Assembly (NCBI RefSeq): GCF_023845585.1
Contig: NZ_JAMQHS010000008.1
Coordinates: 124,001 to 188,000 of the forward strand
Length of the DNA: 64,000 nucleotides
Direction: 5' to 3'
Source: Clostridium sp. CMCC3677
GTDB taxonomy: Bacteria; Bacillota; Clostridia; Clostridiales; Clostridiaceae
Both the position numbers and the translations under genes were made by a program. The notes beneath the pieces were generated by a model, which saw only the letters and a list, made by a program, of their open reading frames with translations, did not search any database and was not told the DNA's origin. Below, piece after piece: positions 55,499 to 64,000 of the stretch. How positions within the stretch are numbered: position 1 is the first letter of the stretch; each line of letters opens with the position of its first letter.

Positions 55499-57406
55499 AT
55501 GAAAAAATATAATCAATTAGCAAAAGAGATTGTAAAAAATGTTGGTGGAAAAGAAAATATTATTGGTTTAACACATTGCATTACTAGATTACGTTTTAAA
55601 TTAAAAGATGATAATGTAGCAAATGATGATGTATTAAAAAATATGGATGGTATTGTTACAGTTATGAAAAGTGCTGGACAATATCAAGTAGTTATAGGAA
55701 ATCATGTTCCAGATGTATATTCAGAGGTATGTGAATTAATAGATATTGATAACTTTGATAAAGGTTTGGAGGAAAAAAAATCAGGCAGTTTACTTGATAA
55801 GGGAATTGATATTGTATCAGGAATCTTTCAGCCTATATTAGGTATTATGGCAGCTTGTGGTATGATAAAGGGATTAAACGCATTATTTGTAGCAATAGGA
55901 TTATATACGAACACTTGTGGTGGATATTTAACAATAAATGCGATTGGAGATGCATTGTTTACCTTTCTTCCTTTATTTCTAGGATATACTTCAGCTAAGA
56001 AATTTGGTTTAAAGCCAATGCTTGGATTAGTTATTGGAGCAACTATGTGTTATCCAAGTATGCAGTCAAGTGCTCTATCAGCAGGAATAGAGCCATTATA
56101 TACTTTATTTAATGGAACAATATTTTCTTCGCCAATTTATATTGATTTCTTTGGTATACCAATAATTTCAATAGATTATACAGGAACAGTTATTCCAATC
56201 ATACTGGCAGTATATTTTGCAGCAAAATGTGAAAAATTCTTTAGTAAATTTATACCGGACTTAGTTAAATTTTTCTTTGTACCAATGTTAACTTTATTAG
56301 TGGCATTACCAATTGTATTTATAGTTATTGGACCAATAGCAACTTTCGGATCTAAAATTATTTCTGAGTTTGTATTTTCAGTAAGAGATTTTAATCCATT
56401 ATTAGCAGGAGCAATAGTAGGATTTACTTGGCAAATACTAGTTATTTTTGGAATGCATTGGGGATTTATTCCAGTATATATAAATAATATTATGACATTA
56501 GGATATGATAATGTTATGATGCCTTTCTTTGCATGTACATTTGCAACATCAGCAGTTGTATTAGCAATATTCTTTAAGACAAAGGATAAAAAGCTTAAGG
56601 AAATGGCACTTCCAAACTTTATATCAGGAATATTTGGGGTAACTGAGCCTGCTATATATAGTATTTTATTACCATTAAAGAAACCTTTTATAATTAGTTG
56701 TGTTTCTGGTGGTATTGGAGGAGCATTTTATGGATTCTTTAATTTGAGAAAATTTATGGCAGGCGGAATGGGAATATTTGAATTACCAGCTATGATTGAA
56801 CCAGATGGATCTATGGGAAATTTAATAGTAGCTTTAATAGGTATTGTTATTTCAATGGTTGTAGGGTTCATATTAACAATGATTCTATATAAAGATAAAA
56901 CGGAAACAGTAAAGGAAGAAAAAACTACAGAAGTTAAATCTAATAAGTTAGGAAAAGTAGTAATAGGTAGTCCATTAAAAGGAGAGGCTGTTAAATTAAA
57001 CAATATAGAAGATGAAGCCTTTTCATCAGGAGTATTAGGTCATGGAATTGCAATTATTCCTAGTGAGGGAAAGGTAGTAGCTCCAATAGATGGAGAAGTT
57101 ACAACTTTATTTCCGAGTTTACATGCTATAGGGATTACTGCTGAAAGTGGTGTAGAAATTCTTATTCATATAGGATTAGATACTGTGCAACTAGAAGGTA
57201 AAGGGTTTAAGGCCCATGTTAAGCAAGGGGATAAGATTACTAAAGGACAACCTTTAGTGGATTTTGATATAGATTTAATAAAAGAGGCTGGGTATAGTGT
57301 AGTTACACCTATAGTTGTTACTAATATGTCAGAGTATTTAGAAGTGGTAGAGACTGAAAATAAAAATATAGAAAGAGGAAGTAATTTAATAACTGTTATA
57401 TTTTAA
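55499..57406 (+). CDS. Beta-glucoside PTS transporter EIIBCA (operon 2)
   Basis: 635 aa. EIIB phospho-Cys27 in THCITRLRF; EIIC (~100-455) with GVTEPAIYSILLP and FGMHWGFIPVY; EIIA C-terminal with phospho-His in VEILIHIGLDTVQLEG (~565). Same order and length class as the operon 1 transporter but clearly diverged in EIIC, so probably a different beta-glucoside. RBS ATGGAGGAA. Confidence 0.93.
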   Translation: MKKYNQLAKEIVKNVGGKENIIGLTHCITRLRFKLKDDNVANDDVLKNMDGIVTVMKSAGQYQVVIGNHVPDVYSEVCELIDIDNFDKGLEEKKSGSLLDKGIDIVSGIFQPILGIMAACGMIKGLNALFVAIGLYTNTCGGYLTINAIGDALFTFLPLFLGYTSAKKFGLKPMLGLVIGATMCYPSMQSSALSAGIEPLYTLFNGTIFSSPIYIDFFGIPIISIDYTGTVIPIILAVYFAAKCEKFFSKFIPDLVKFFFVPMLTLLVALPIVFIVIGPIATFGSKIISEFVFSVRDFNPLLAGAIVGFTWQILVIFGMHWGFIPVYINNIMTLGYDNVMMPFFACTFATSAVVLAIFFKTKDKKLKEMALPNFISGIFGVTEPAIYSILLPLKKPFIISCVSGGIGGAFYGFFNLRKFMAGGMGIFELPAMIEPDGSMGNLIVALIGIVISMVVGFILTMILYKDKTETVKEEKTTEVKSNKLGKVVIGSPLKGEAVKLNNIEDEAFSSGVLGHGIAIIPSEGKVVAPIDGEVTTLFPSLHAIGITAESGVEILIHIGLDTVQLEGKGFKAHVKQGDKITKGQPLVDFDIDLIKEAGYSVVTPIVVTNMSEYLEVVETENKNIERGSNLITVIF

Positions 57407-57415
57407 TTATTGGAT

Positions 57416-58892
<1,477 letters not shown>

Positions 58893-59020
58893 ATTATAGA
58901 ATAATTTAATTTAAATTGATAGATTTTAAATATGTTATAGGTAAAAATAATTTAAATTATATATAATGTTGATGATATAATTAGCCTTAGATAAAATATT
59001 AAAATGTAAGGAAGATAAAC

Positions 59021-60232
59021 ATGAAAAAGAGTGTAAAAATGATATATCCATCATATATAGATAAGTTTCAGTGTATTGGAGGAAAATGTGAAGATAACTG
59101 TTGCATTGGATGGGATATAGATATTGATAAAGAAACATTTAAAAAATATCACAAAGTTAAAGATGAAACAATGAACAAGATGTTCCAAAAAAATGTTCAT
59201 AACAATAAATATTGTACCAATAAAGATTTAGATTATGGAAGAATTAAATTAAACAAAATAAAAAGATGTCCGTTTCTAGATGATGAGAATTATTGTTTGA
59301 TTCAAGGGAAATTTGGTGAGGATTATCTTTCTAGTGTTTGTACTCAATTTCCTAGAGTATTAAATAAAGTAGATGATCATTATGAAATATGCCTTGATGC
59401 AGCATGTCCGGAGGCAGCAAGAATTATTTTTGGAAGTAAAGAGAAAATAGAATTTAAGGAAAGTGAAAAGAGTTTAGGTAAGTATACTATGTCAGGTGTA
59501 CTTGATACTACATCATATGAATTTAAAGATACACCTATAGAGTATTTCAAAGAGATACGAGATTTTTCAATAAAAGTAATGCAAAATAGAAATTTAAATA
59601 TCAGCTGTAGATTATATGTTCTTGGTGATTTTTTAAATGAGCTAGAAGATATAGAAAGTGACAAAATAAAGGAGTTTATAAATAAATATGATATAGAATC
59701 TGAATCTAAGTCTTATAAAAGAGAGCGTATGAATTATGCACTTCAAGTTTCATTTTTTAAAAATGTAGTTGATTCTTTAGATATAGTAAATGAAACTGAT
59801 AGTGATAAATTTAAAAACTATACGAAAGAACTTTTAAAGGGATATAATATTAAAGATAATGAGGATGTAATTAAAAATGCAGAGGAATATATAAATGCAT
59901 TTGAAAAATATACAGAGAAGTATATAGAAACTAACAGCCACATATTCGAAAATTATATGGTTAATTTTATATATAATAATTTATTCCCTTTTTCAGAAAG
60001 CGATTTTATGTTTGAAGGATATATTATGCTTTTATTTAGATATTCATTAATTAGGTTCTATCTAGTTGGAAAATACATATATAATGAAAAAGATTCTGTA
60101 GAACATATGATAGAGTTTATTCAAGTATTCATAAAGGCAGTAGAGCACGATAAGAACTATAGAAGCGAGATTTTAGAATATATTAAAGAAAACAATTTTG
60201 ATAATATGGAATTTGCAAAAATGCTTTTGTAA
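59021..60232 (+). CDS. FliB-like (flagellin lysine N-methylase) protein
   Basis: 403 aa. The N-terminal Cys-rich region IGGKCEDNCCIGWDI (~19-33), CPFLDDENYCLIQGKFGEDYLSSVC...FPRV (~81-113) and CLDAACPEAARI (~122-134) match the FliB domain, found in proteins that methylate flagellin lysines and in many clostridial proteins of unknown target. The Cys pattern suggests a metal or Fe-S centre. No flagellar genes are near, so the target is open. RBS AAGGAAG. Confidence 0.85.
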   Translation: MKKSVKMIYPSYIDKFQCIGGKCEDNCCIGWDIDIDKETFKKYHKVKDETMNKMFQKNVHNNKYCTNKDLDYGRIKLNKIKRCPFLDDENYCLIQGKFGEDYLSSVCTQFPRVLNKVDDHYEICLDAACPEAARIIFGSKEKIEFKESEKSLGKYTMSGVLDTTSYEFKDTPIEYFKEIRDFSIKVMQNRNLNISCRLYVLGDFLNELEDIESDKIKEFINKYDIESESKSYKRERMNYALQVSFFKNVVDSLDIVNETDSDKFKNYTKELLKGYNIKDNEDVIKNAEEYINAFEKYTEKYIETNSHIFENYMVNFIYNNLFPFSESDFMFEGYIMLLFRYSLIRFYLVGKYIYNEKDSVEHMIEFIQVFIKAVEHDKNYRSEILEYIKENNFDNMEFAKMLL

Positions 60233-60368
60233 TTTTAAATAAGCCAATGATAAAAGTGAAATTCTCTATGTATTTCCAATCCTATCAAAACCATTGTGTT
60301 GGTATAATATTATACTATTTATTTTTATTAATTAAGTATGATAGAATAATAGCAGGTGGTGATTAGAT

Positions 60369-60677
60369 ATGGAAAAATATCACATGTGCCCAAGGTTTGA
60401 AAATGCTTTTGAATTATTAGGAAAGAGATGGACCGGATTGATTATAAGAACATTATTGAATGGACAAAATCGATTTTCGGATATAGCGGAAGCAATTCCT
60501 AATATGAGCGCTCGTATGCTTACAGAAAGATTTAAAGAACTGGAGAAAGAAGGACTTATTATTAGAAAAGTTTATCCAGAAACTCCAGTACGTATAGAGT
60601 ATGAACTAACAGAAAAAGGGTATCAACTGCAAGTTGTTATGGACGAAATTCAAAAATGGGCCGAAAAATGGATGTAA
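60369..60677 (+). CDS. HxlR family redox-type regulator
   Basis: 102-aa winged-helix repressor/activator. HxlR marks: CPRFENAFELLGKRWTGLII (N-terminal Cys7 at the place of the redox Cys of YodB/HypR), RFSDIAEAIPNMSARMLTERFKELE and EYELTEKG. It precedes, after 290 bp, pirin and nitroreductase genes with an HxlR-type palindrome on their promoter. A quinone, aldehyde or oxidant stress response by Cys oxidation is inference from the Bacillus relatives. RBS AGGTGG. Confidence 0.92.
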   Translation: MEKYHMCPRFENAFELLGKRWTGLIIRTLLNGQNRFSDIAEAIPNMSARMLTERFKELEKEGLIIRKVYPETPVRIEYELTEKGYQLQVVMDEIQKWAEKWM

Positions 60678-60700
60678 TTAACATAATGTAAAAACTTATA

Positions 60701-60740
60701 AAGAATCTCCTTTTAATTTTAAGGGGTTCTTTTTATTTTT
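60701..60740 (+). terminator. Terminator of the HxlR gene
   Basis: AAGAATCTCCTT / AAGGGGTTCTT with T-rich tail. Confidence 0.85.
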
Positions 60741-60797
60741 GTCTAAATAAAAATGAAAGTTTAAAAGCATGTCTGAATATTTATTATAAAAAAGGTC

Positions 60798-60863
60798 TTG
60801 ACTAATTATAATGAATGTGTGATAATCAATTCAAGTTAGTTACTAAATGTAACTAACTTGAAT
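60798..60863 (+). promoter_or_regulatory. Promoter and HxlR-type operator before the pirin gene
   Basis: TTGACT (60798-60803), 17-bp spacer, GATAAT (60821-60826). A 15-bp perfect inverted repeat with 5-base spacer (60829-60843 / 60849-60863), core GTTAC-TAAAT-GTAAC, covers the expected start point. GTTAC/GTAAC arms are the style of HxlR-family operators. Confidence 0.8.
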
Positions 60864-60967
60864 AAAATTCTATAATAATTTTTTGTAAGATAGTAAAATT
60901 ATTATAGAATAGTTTAGTAATGTTTTAAGTTAAAATCTAAAATAATAATCAGGAGGAGGGATATAGA

Positions 60968-61666
60968 ATGTTAAGTAAGATAAAAAGTAATGATATGGGT
61001 AATAGTAATCTTGGATGGCTAAGATCTAAATTCCATTTTTCTTTTGCAGAATATTACAATCCATATAATATGAGATTTGGAGCTTTAAGAGTTATAAATG
61101 ATGATTTAATTAAACCTGACACTGGATTTGACACTCACCCTCATAAAGATATGGAAATAATAACATATGTAATTAATGGTGAACTTACGCATGAAGATAG
61201 CATGGGTAATAAAAACACAATAACTCGTGGTCATGTTCAATACATGAGTGCGGGAACAGGGGTATATCATAGTGAGTTTAACTTTAGAGAAGATACATTG
61301 AGATTGTTACAGATATGGATCTTGCCAGATAAACAAGGATATAATCCTGACTATGGAGACTATAGGTTTAATTGGAATGTTAGACAAAACAAATGGCTTC
61401 ATATGGTTTCAAGAAAAGATGGAAATGCACCAATAAAAATAAATCAAGATATGAATGTTTATTCTTTAGAACTTGGAAAAGAAAAAGAGATTAATTTCAC
61501 AGTTAATGAGGGAAGACAGGCGTATCTAGTTCAGATAGAGGGAACTTCTATAATAAATGATATTGAGTTAAATGATAGAGATGGAATGAAAATAATTGAG
61601 GAAGATATTTTAATCCAAGGAAAAGAAACTTCCCATATTTTGATTTTAGAAATGAAAAAAGAATAA
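60968..61666 (+). CDS. Pirin family bicupin (YhaK/YhhW-like)
   Basis: 232-aa two-cupin protein. Metal ligands in the N-terminal cupin: THPHKDMEIITYV (His at ~58 and 60) and GTGVYHSEFN (His ~102, Glu ~104). Relatives act as quercetinase-like dioxygenases or redox sensors; the true role is unclear. RBS CAGGAGGAGG. Followed after 78 bp by a nitroreductase gene, with which it is probably co-transcribed. Confidence 0.9.
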   Translation: MLSKIKSNDMGNSNLGWLRSKFHFSFAEYYNPYNMRFGALRVINDDLIKPDTGFDTHPHKDMEIITYVINGELTHEDSMGNKNTITRGHVQYMSAGTGVYHSEFNFREDTLRLLQIWILPDKQGYNPDYGDYRFNWNVRQNKWLHMVSRKDGNAPIKINQDMNVYSLELGKEKEINFTVNEGRQAYLVQIEGTSIINDIELNDRDGMKIIEEDILIQGKETSHILILEMKKE

Positions 61667-61744
61667 TAATATTAAGTATGTATATAATAATTATATTAAA
61701 AATAATAAAAAATAAGATTTTATATGAATTAGGAGGAGTTATTA

Positions 61745-62344
61745 ATGTCAAAAGATTTTTTTACTGCAGTAGCAGATAGACGTTCATTTTATGGAATTAG
61801 CAAGGAGACTGTGGTTTCAGACGATAGAATTAAAGAGATTATAGACCATGCTGTGAAACATACTCCATCAGCATTTAATTCACAAAGTACAAGAGTCGTG
61901 TTAGTATTAGGAACTCACCATGATAAATTATGGGATATTACAAAAGAAGCTTTGAGAAAAGTTGTACCAGTTGATCAATTTAGTACTACTGAAGATAAAA
62001 TAAATTCATTTAAAAATGGATATGGTACAGTATTGTTCTACGACGATAATAGTATAGTAGAAGATTTGCAACAAAAATTTGCTCTTTATAAAGATAATTT
62101 CCCAATCTGGGCTCAACAAACAAATGGAATGCATCAATTTGTTATTTGGACTGCATTAGAAATTGAAGGATTTGGAGTATCATTACAACATTATAATGAA
62201 ATTATTGAAAATGATGTAAAGAAAGAATGGAACATATCTGATAACTGGAAGCTTATTGGGCAAATGCCATTTGGAAAACCAACAGCAGAGCCAAAAGAAA
62301 AGGAGTACCAACCGTTAGAAGAACGTGTCAAGATATTTAAGTAA
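61745..62344 (+). CDS. Nitroreductase family protein (Frm2/HypO-like)
   Basis: 199-aa flavin-dependent reductase, short form. FMN-binding RRSFYG near the N-terminus, HTPSAFNSQSTRVVLVLG (~40-57), GFGVSLQHYN and the C-terminal GQMPFGKPTAEP. Likely reduces quinones, nitro compounds or similar electrophiles with NAD(P)H. HxlR control of such enzymes is known in Bacillus (YodB, HypR). RBS TAGGAGGAG. Confidence 0.92.
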   Translation: MSKDFFTAVADRRSFYGISKETVVSDDRIKEIIDHAVKHTPSAFNSQSTRVVLVLGTHHDKLWDITKEALRKVVPVDQFSTTEDKINSFKNGYGTVLFYDDNSIVEDLQQKFALYKDNFPIWAQQTNGMHQFVIWTALEIEGFGVSLQHYNEIIENDVKKEWNISDNWKLIGQMPFGKPTAEPKEKEYQPLEERVKIFK

Positions 62345-62384
62345 ACTGTTCTTAAATAGATACTAAGATTAATACTTTATAGAT

Positions 62385-62417
62385 AAAAGCCAGTGTGTAA
62401 TAACATACTGGCTTTTA
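62385..62417 (+). terminator. Terminator of the nitroreductase gene
   Basis: AAAAGCCAGT / ACTGGCTTTT perfect stem. Confidence 0.85.
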
Positions 62418-62461
62418 TGAATAAAGGATTTTGTATATCTGAATATATTCCATTTCTAGGA

Positions 62462-62504
62462 GTTAAAGATTTATATTTACTTAATGTAAATATAAATCTT
62501 TAAC
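62462..62504. repeat. Isolated 19-bp perfect inverted repeat
   Basis: GTTAAAGATTTATATTTAC and its exact complement with a 5-base TTAAT loop. No T tail on either side. Could be a protein site or an RNA hairpin at the end of the minus-strand small frame. Confidence 0.6.
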
Positions 62505-62581
62505 TTACTTCAATTCTTATATATAATATAGTATAAAGTCAAACTTAGCTTCAGAGGGAATTTTTTATTTCACACTGAAGA

Positions 62582-62734
62582 TTAGTTAAGCTTATACTCT
62601 AGAATAGCTATCTCATCTAGGGTCATGCCACGGTTATCTCTCATCCAATAGAAAAATAGAGAATCAAAATCTTTGATTTTATGTGAATCATTTTCTCCTT
62701 TAGGTGAGATAAGAGTTTTAAAGCGGACAGACAT
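62582..62734 (-). CDS. Possible 50-aa orphan protein
   Basis: Minus-strand frame MSVRFKTLISPKGENDSHKI...FFYWMRDNRGMTLDEIAILEYKLN. Mixed, protein-like composition and codon use less AT-biased than the surroundings, but a poor RBS and no family recognised. It may be the relic of a phage or plasmid gene. Confidence 0.35.
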   Translation of the reverse strand: MSVRFKTLISPKGENDSHKIKDFDSLFFYWMRDNRGMTLDEIAILEYKLN

Positions 62735-62799
62735 AACAATTTATTAAATACCGCAAAATAAATTGGAAATTCTTTTATTATTGAGAGGATGATTGAACG

Positions 62800-63558
62800 A
62801 TGAAAGTTGACTTAACTAAGATAGTTAATAATAAAAAAATTACACCTATAGAAGAGCAGGTACTTGAATATATAATTAATAATATTGATAGTGTGATGGA
62901 TATTGGGGTTAGGGGAGTTGCAGCTGAAAATTATACATCCACATCTACAATCATGAGGCTTTCAAAAAAATTAGGTTTTACGGGATTTATTGATATGATT
63001 TATAATATAACTCCCCTAATAGATAGTGGTAATACTAGAATTATAGAAAAATCAGAATCATTAATAGGTACGGATATTAACTTTTTATTGAAGTATATAG
63101 ATGAGGAATCAGTAAAAAGATTTATAGAAATATTATCAAGTGGAACGAGGAAGTATATTTTTATTTATGCAAGAGGCTATTCTGAAATAGCTGGAGAATA
63201 CTTTAATAAAAAACTGCTAGGCATAGGGATAAAGAGCATATTGATAGATTCTAAAGGTAGCTTTGAAAATAATCTAGAAGATATGGAAACACTAATAGTA
63301 ATATCAAAATCTGGGGAAACTAAAGAAGTATTAGATAAGGTTCAAGTAGCAAAAAATAAGAATAAATTAATTGTTTCATTTACAAAAGAAGTTGAAAACA
63401 GTATTTCAGCTCTTTCTGATATTTCTTTTAAAATATTTGATATGCATAAATTAGATGATAGCAATGTACTGCCTAACTCATTTTTTGCTAATATGCTAAT
63501 GTTTATGGAGTACTTAATTTACAGATATTATAAAGAAACAAAAAAAGAAAATAAATAG
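62800..63558 (+). CDS. RpiR/MurR family regulator with SIS domain
   Basis: 252 aa. N-terminal HTH (~1-75: PIEEQVLEYIINNIDSVMDIGVRGVA...TSTIMRLSKKLGFTGFIDM in pieces) and a C-terminal sugar-isomerase fold (~105-235: FIYARGYSEIAGEYF, VISKSGETKEVLDK) binding a phosphosugar. It precedes a PTS EIIC gene, so it probably regulates that sugar's uptake. RBS GAGAGGATG. Confidence 0.92.
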   Translation: MKVDLTKIVNNKKITPIEEQVLEYIINNIDSVMDIGVRGVAAENYTSTSTIMRLSKKLGFTGFIDMIYNITPLIDSGNTRIIEKSESLIGTDINFLLKYIDEESVKRFIEILSSGTRKYIFIYARGYSEIAGEYFNKKLLGIGIKSILIDSKGSFENNLEDMETLIVISKSGETKEVLDKVQVAKNKNKLIVSFTKEVENSISALSDISFKIFDMHKLDDSNVLPNSFFANMLMFMEYLIYRYYKETKKENK

Positions 63559-63566
63559 TCATTTTG

Positions 63567-63602
63567 AGAAACCTGTTATCTTTTATGCTAACAGGTTTCT
63601 TA
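63567..63602 (+). terminator. Terminator of the RpiR gene
   Basis: AGAAACCTGTTA / TAACAGGTTTCT perfect 12-bp stem. Confidence 0.85.
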
Positions 63603-63687
63603 ATGCTTAAAATCTATTTCAAATAAATGAAAACGTATATATAATGAGTCTATGAAGAACATAATAATTTAATAAGAGGTGGAAATT

Positions 63688-64000
63688 ATGAAGGATAAAA
63701 TCATGAATGCCATGCAAAGGTTTTCAAAAGCTATGTTTATTCCAGTATTAATACTTCCCATTGTAGGTATATTAATAGCTTTTGGAAATATCTTTACAAA
63801 TGCCAAATTAGCAGAATATGCGCCATTTCTCAAAAATAGCATAATATTTGGATTTGGTAAAATACTATCCGGTTCTTTAGTACCTATACTATCAAATCTT
63901 GGAATAATATTCTGTGTTGGGTTAGCAGTAGGACTTGCAAAAGAGAAAAAAGCAGAATCGGGTTTTACATCAGTTTTAGTTTATCTAATATTTAATAATG
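63688..64000 (+). CDS. PTS EIIC (alpha-glucoside/maltose type), 3' end outside window
   Basis: First 104 codons of a membrane transporter: MQRFSKAMFIPVLILPIVGI, then FGKILSGSLVPILSNLGIIF and CVGLAVGLAKEKKAESGF, the N-terminal EIIC pattern of the glucose/alpha-glucoside PTS family. The frame is open to the right edge. RBS AAGAGGTGG. TGAAAACGTATATA at ~63628 is a partial cre. Sits after an RpiR regulator, as in maltose or glv-type loci. Confidence 0.85.
   Translation, partial: MKDKIMNAMQRFSKAMFIPVLILPIVGILIAFGNIFTNAKLAEYAPFLKNSIIFGFGKILSGSLVPILSNLGIIFCVGLAVGLAKEKKAESGFTSVLVYLIFNN

Overview
The window is very AT-rich, with strong AGGAGG-type ribosome binding sites, many T-tailed hairpin terminators and low-GC codon use. 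Its content points to an anaerobic fermenting Clostridium sensu stricto, most like the C. beijerinckii / C. butyricum group: a butanediol/acetoin dehydrogenase with NfnAB, a CoA-transferase, several beta-glucoside PTS operons, sigma-54 control, a dltDXABC operon and a tmRNA tag AEDNFALAA. The species call is an inference. Both edges cut genes: a sigma-54 activator on the left and a PTS EIIC on the right.

1-4.9 kb is a sigma-54 module. An enhancer-binding protein is followed by three copies of a TGTATCA-type half site or palindrome, a good -24/-12 promoter and an operon of a Zn-dependent butanediol/acetoin dehydrogenase with electron-bifurcating NfnAB. 5-11.4 kb holds two tandem paralogous chemoreceptors, an HD-GYP protein and a PAS-GGDEF cyclase. 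11.5-24.6 kb is mixed housekeeping and accessory genes: cyclophilin lipoprotein, YoaK-like membrane protein, GNAT, SDR, a KASIII-like protein without the usual His/Asn, a nucleotidyltransferase, RidA, a Met/Asn-rich protein, a GntR-ABC exporter operon with a 14-bp inverted-repeat operator, a membrane chemoreceptor and a ferredoxin. 25.1-29.5 kb is the dlt operon in the order D-X-A-B-C; dltX is a 46-codon gene overlapping dltD. ssrA (tmRNA) follows.

30.1-35.4 kb, just after ssrA, looks like an island of accessory and decaying genes. It has a secreted multiheme c-type cytochrome interrupted by one in-frame TGA exactly where a heme-motif Cys is expected, a CcmF-type heme lyase, two frameshifted small genes and a strong candidate type I toxin-antitoxin pair. 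35.4-41 kb is a Fur-box-preceded iron-siderophore uptake operon with an AraC regulator and an esterase. 41.7-46.2 kb and 54.3-58.9 kb are two beta-glucoside operons (BglG/LicT antiterminator, EIIBCA, 6-phospho-beta-glucosidase) with RAT/terminator switches. Between them lie ctfAB framed by two IS3 remnants, a DUF1266 protein, and a CitA/CitB-type two-component system divergent from malic enzyme and a KdgT-family transporter. 59-62.4 kb has a FliB-like protein and an HxlR-pirin-nitroreductase unit with a 15-bp operator palindrome on the promoter. The end is an RpiR regulator and the start of an alpha-glucoside-type PTS gene.

A dispersed non-autonomous repeat family runs through the first half. 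The best copy (24690-24972) has 37-bp terminal inverted repeats and a perfect 8-bp target duplication. At least six shortened copies or ends were recognised. No CRISPR array, tRNA, rRNA or intact transposase was seen.
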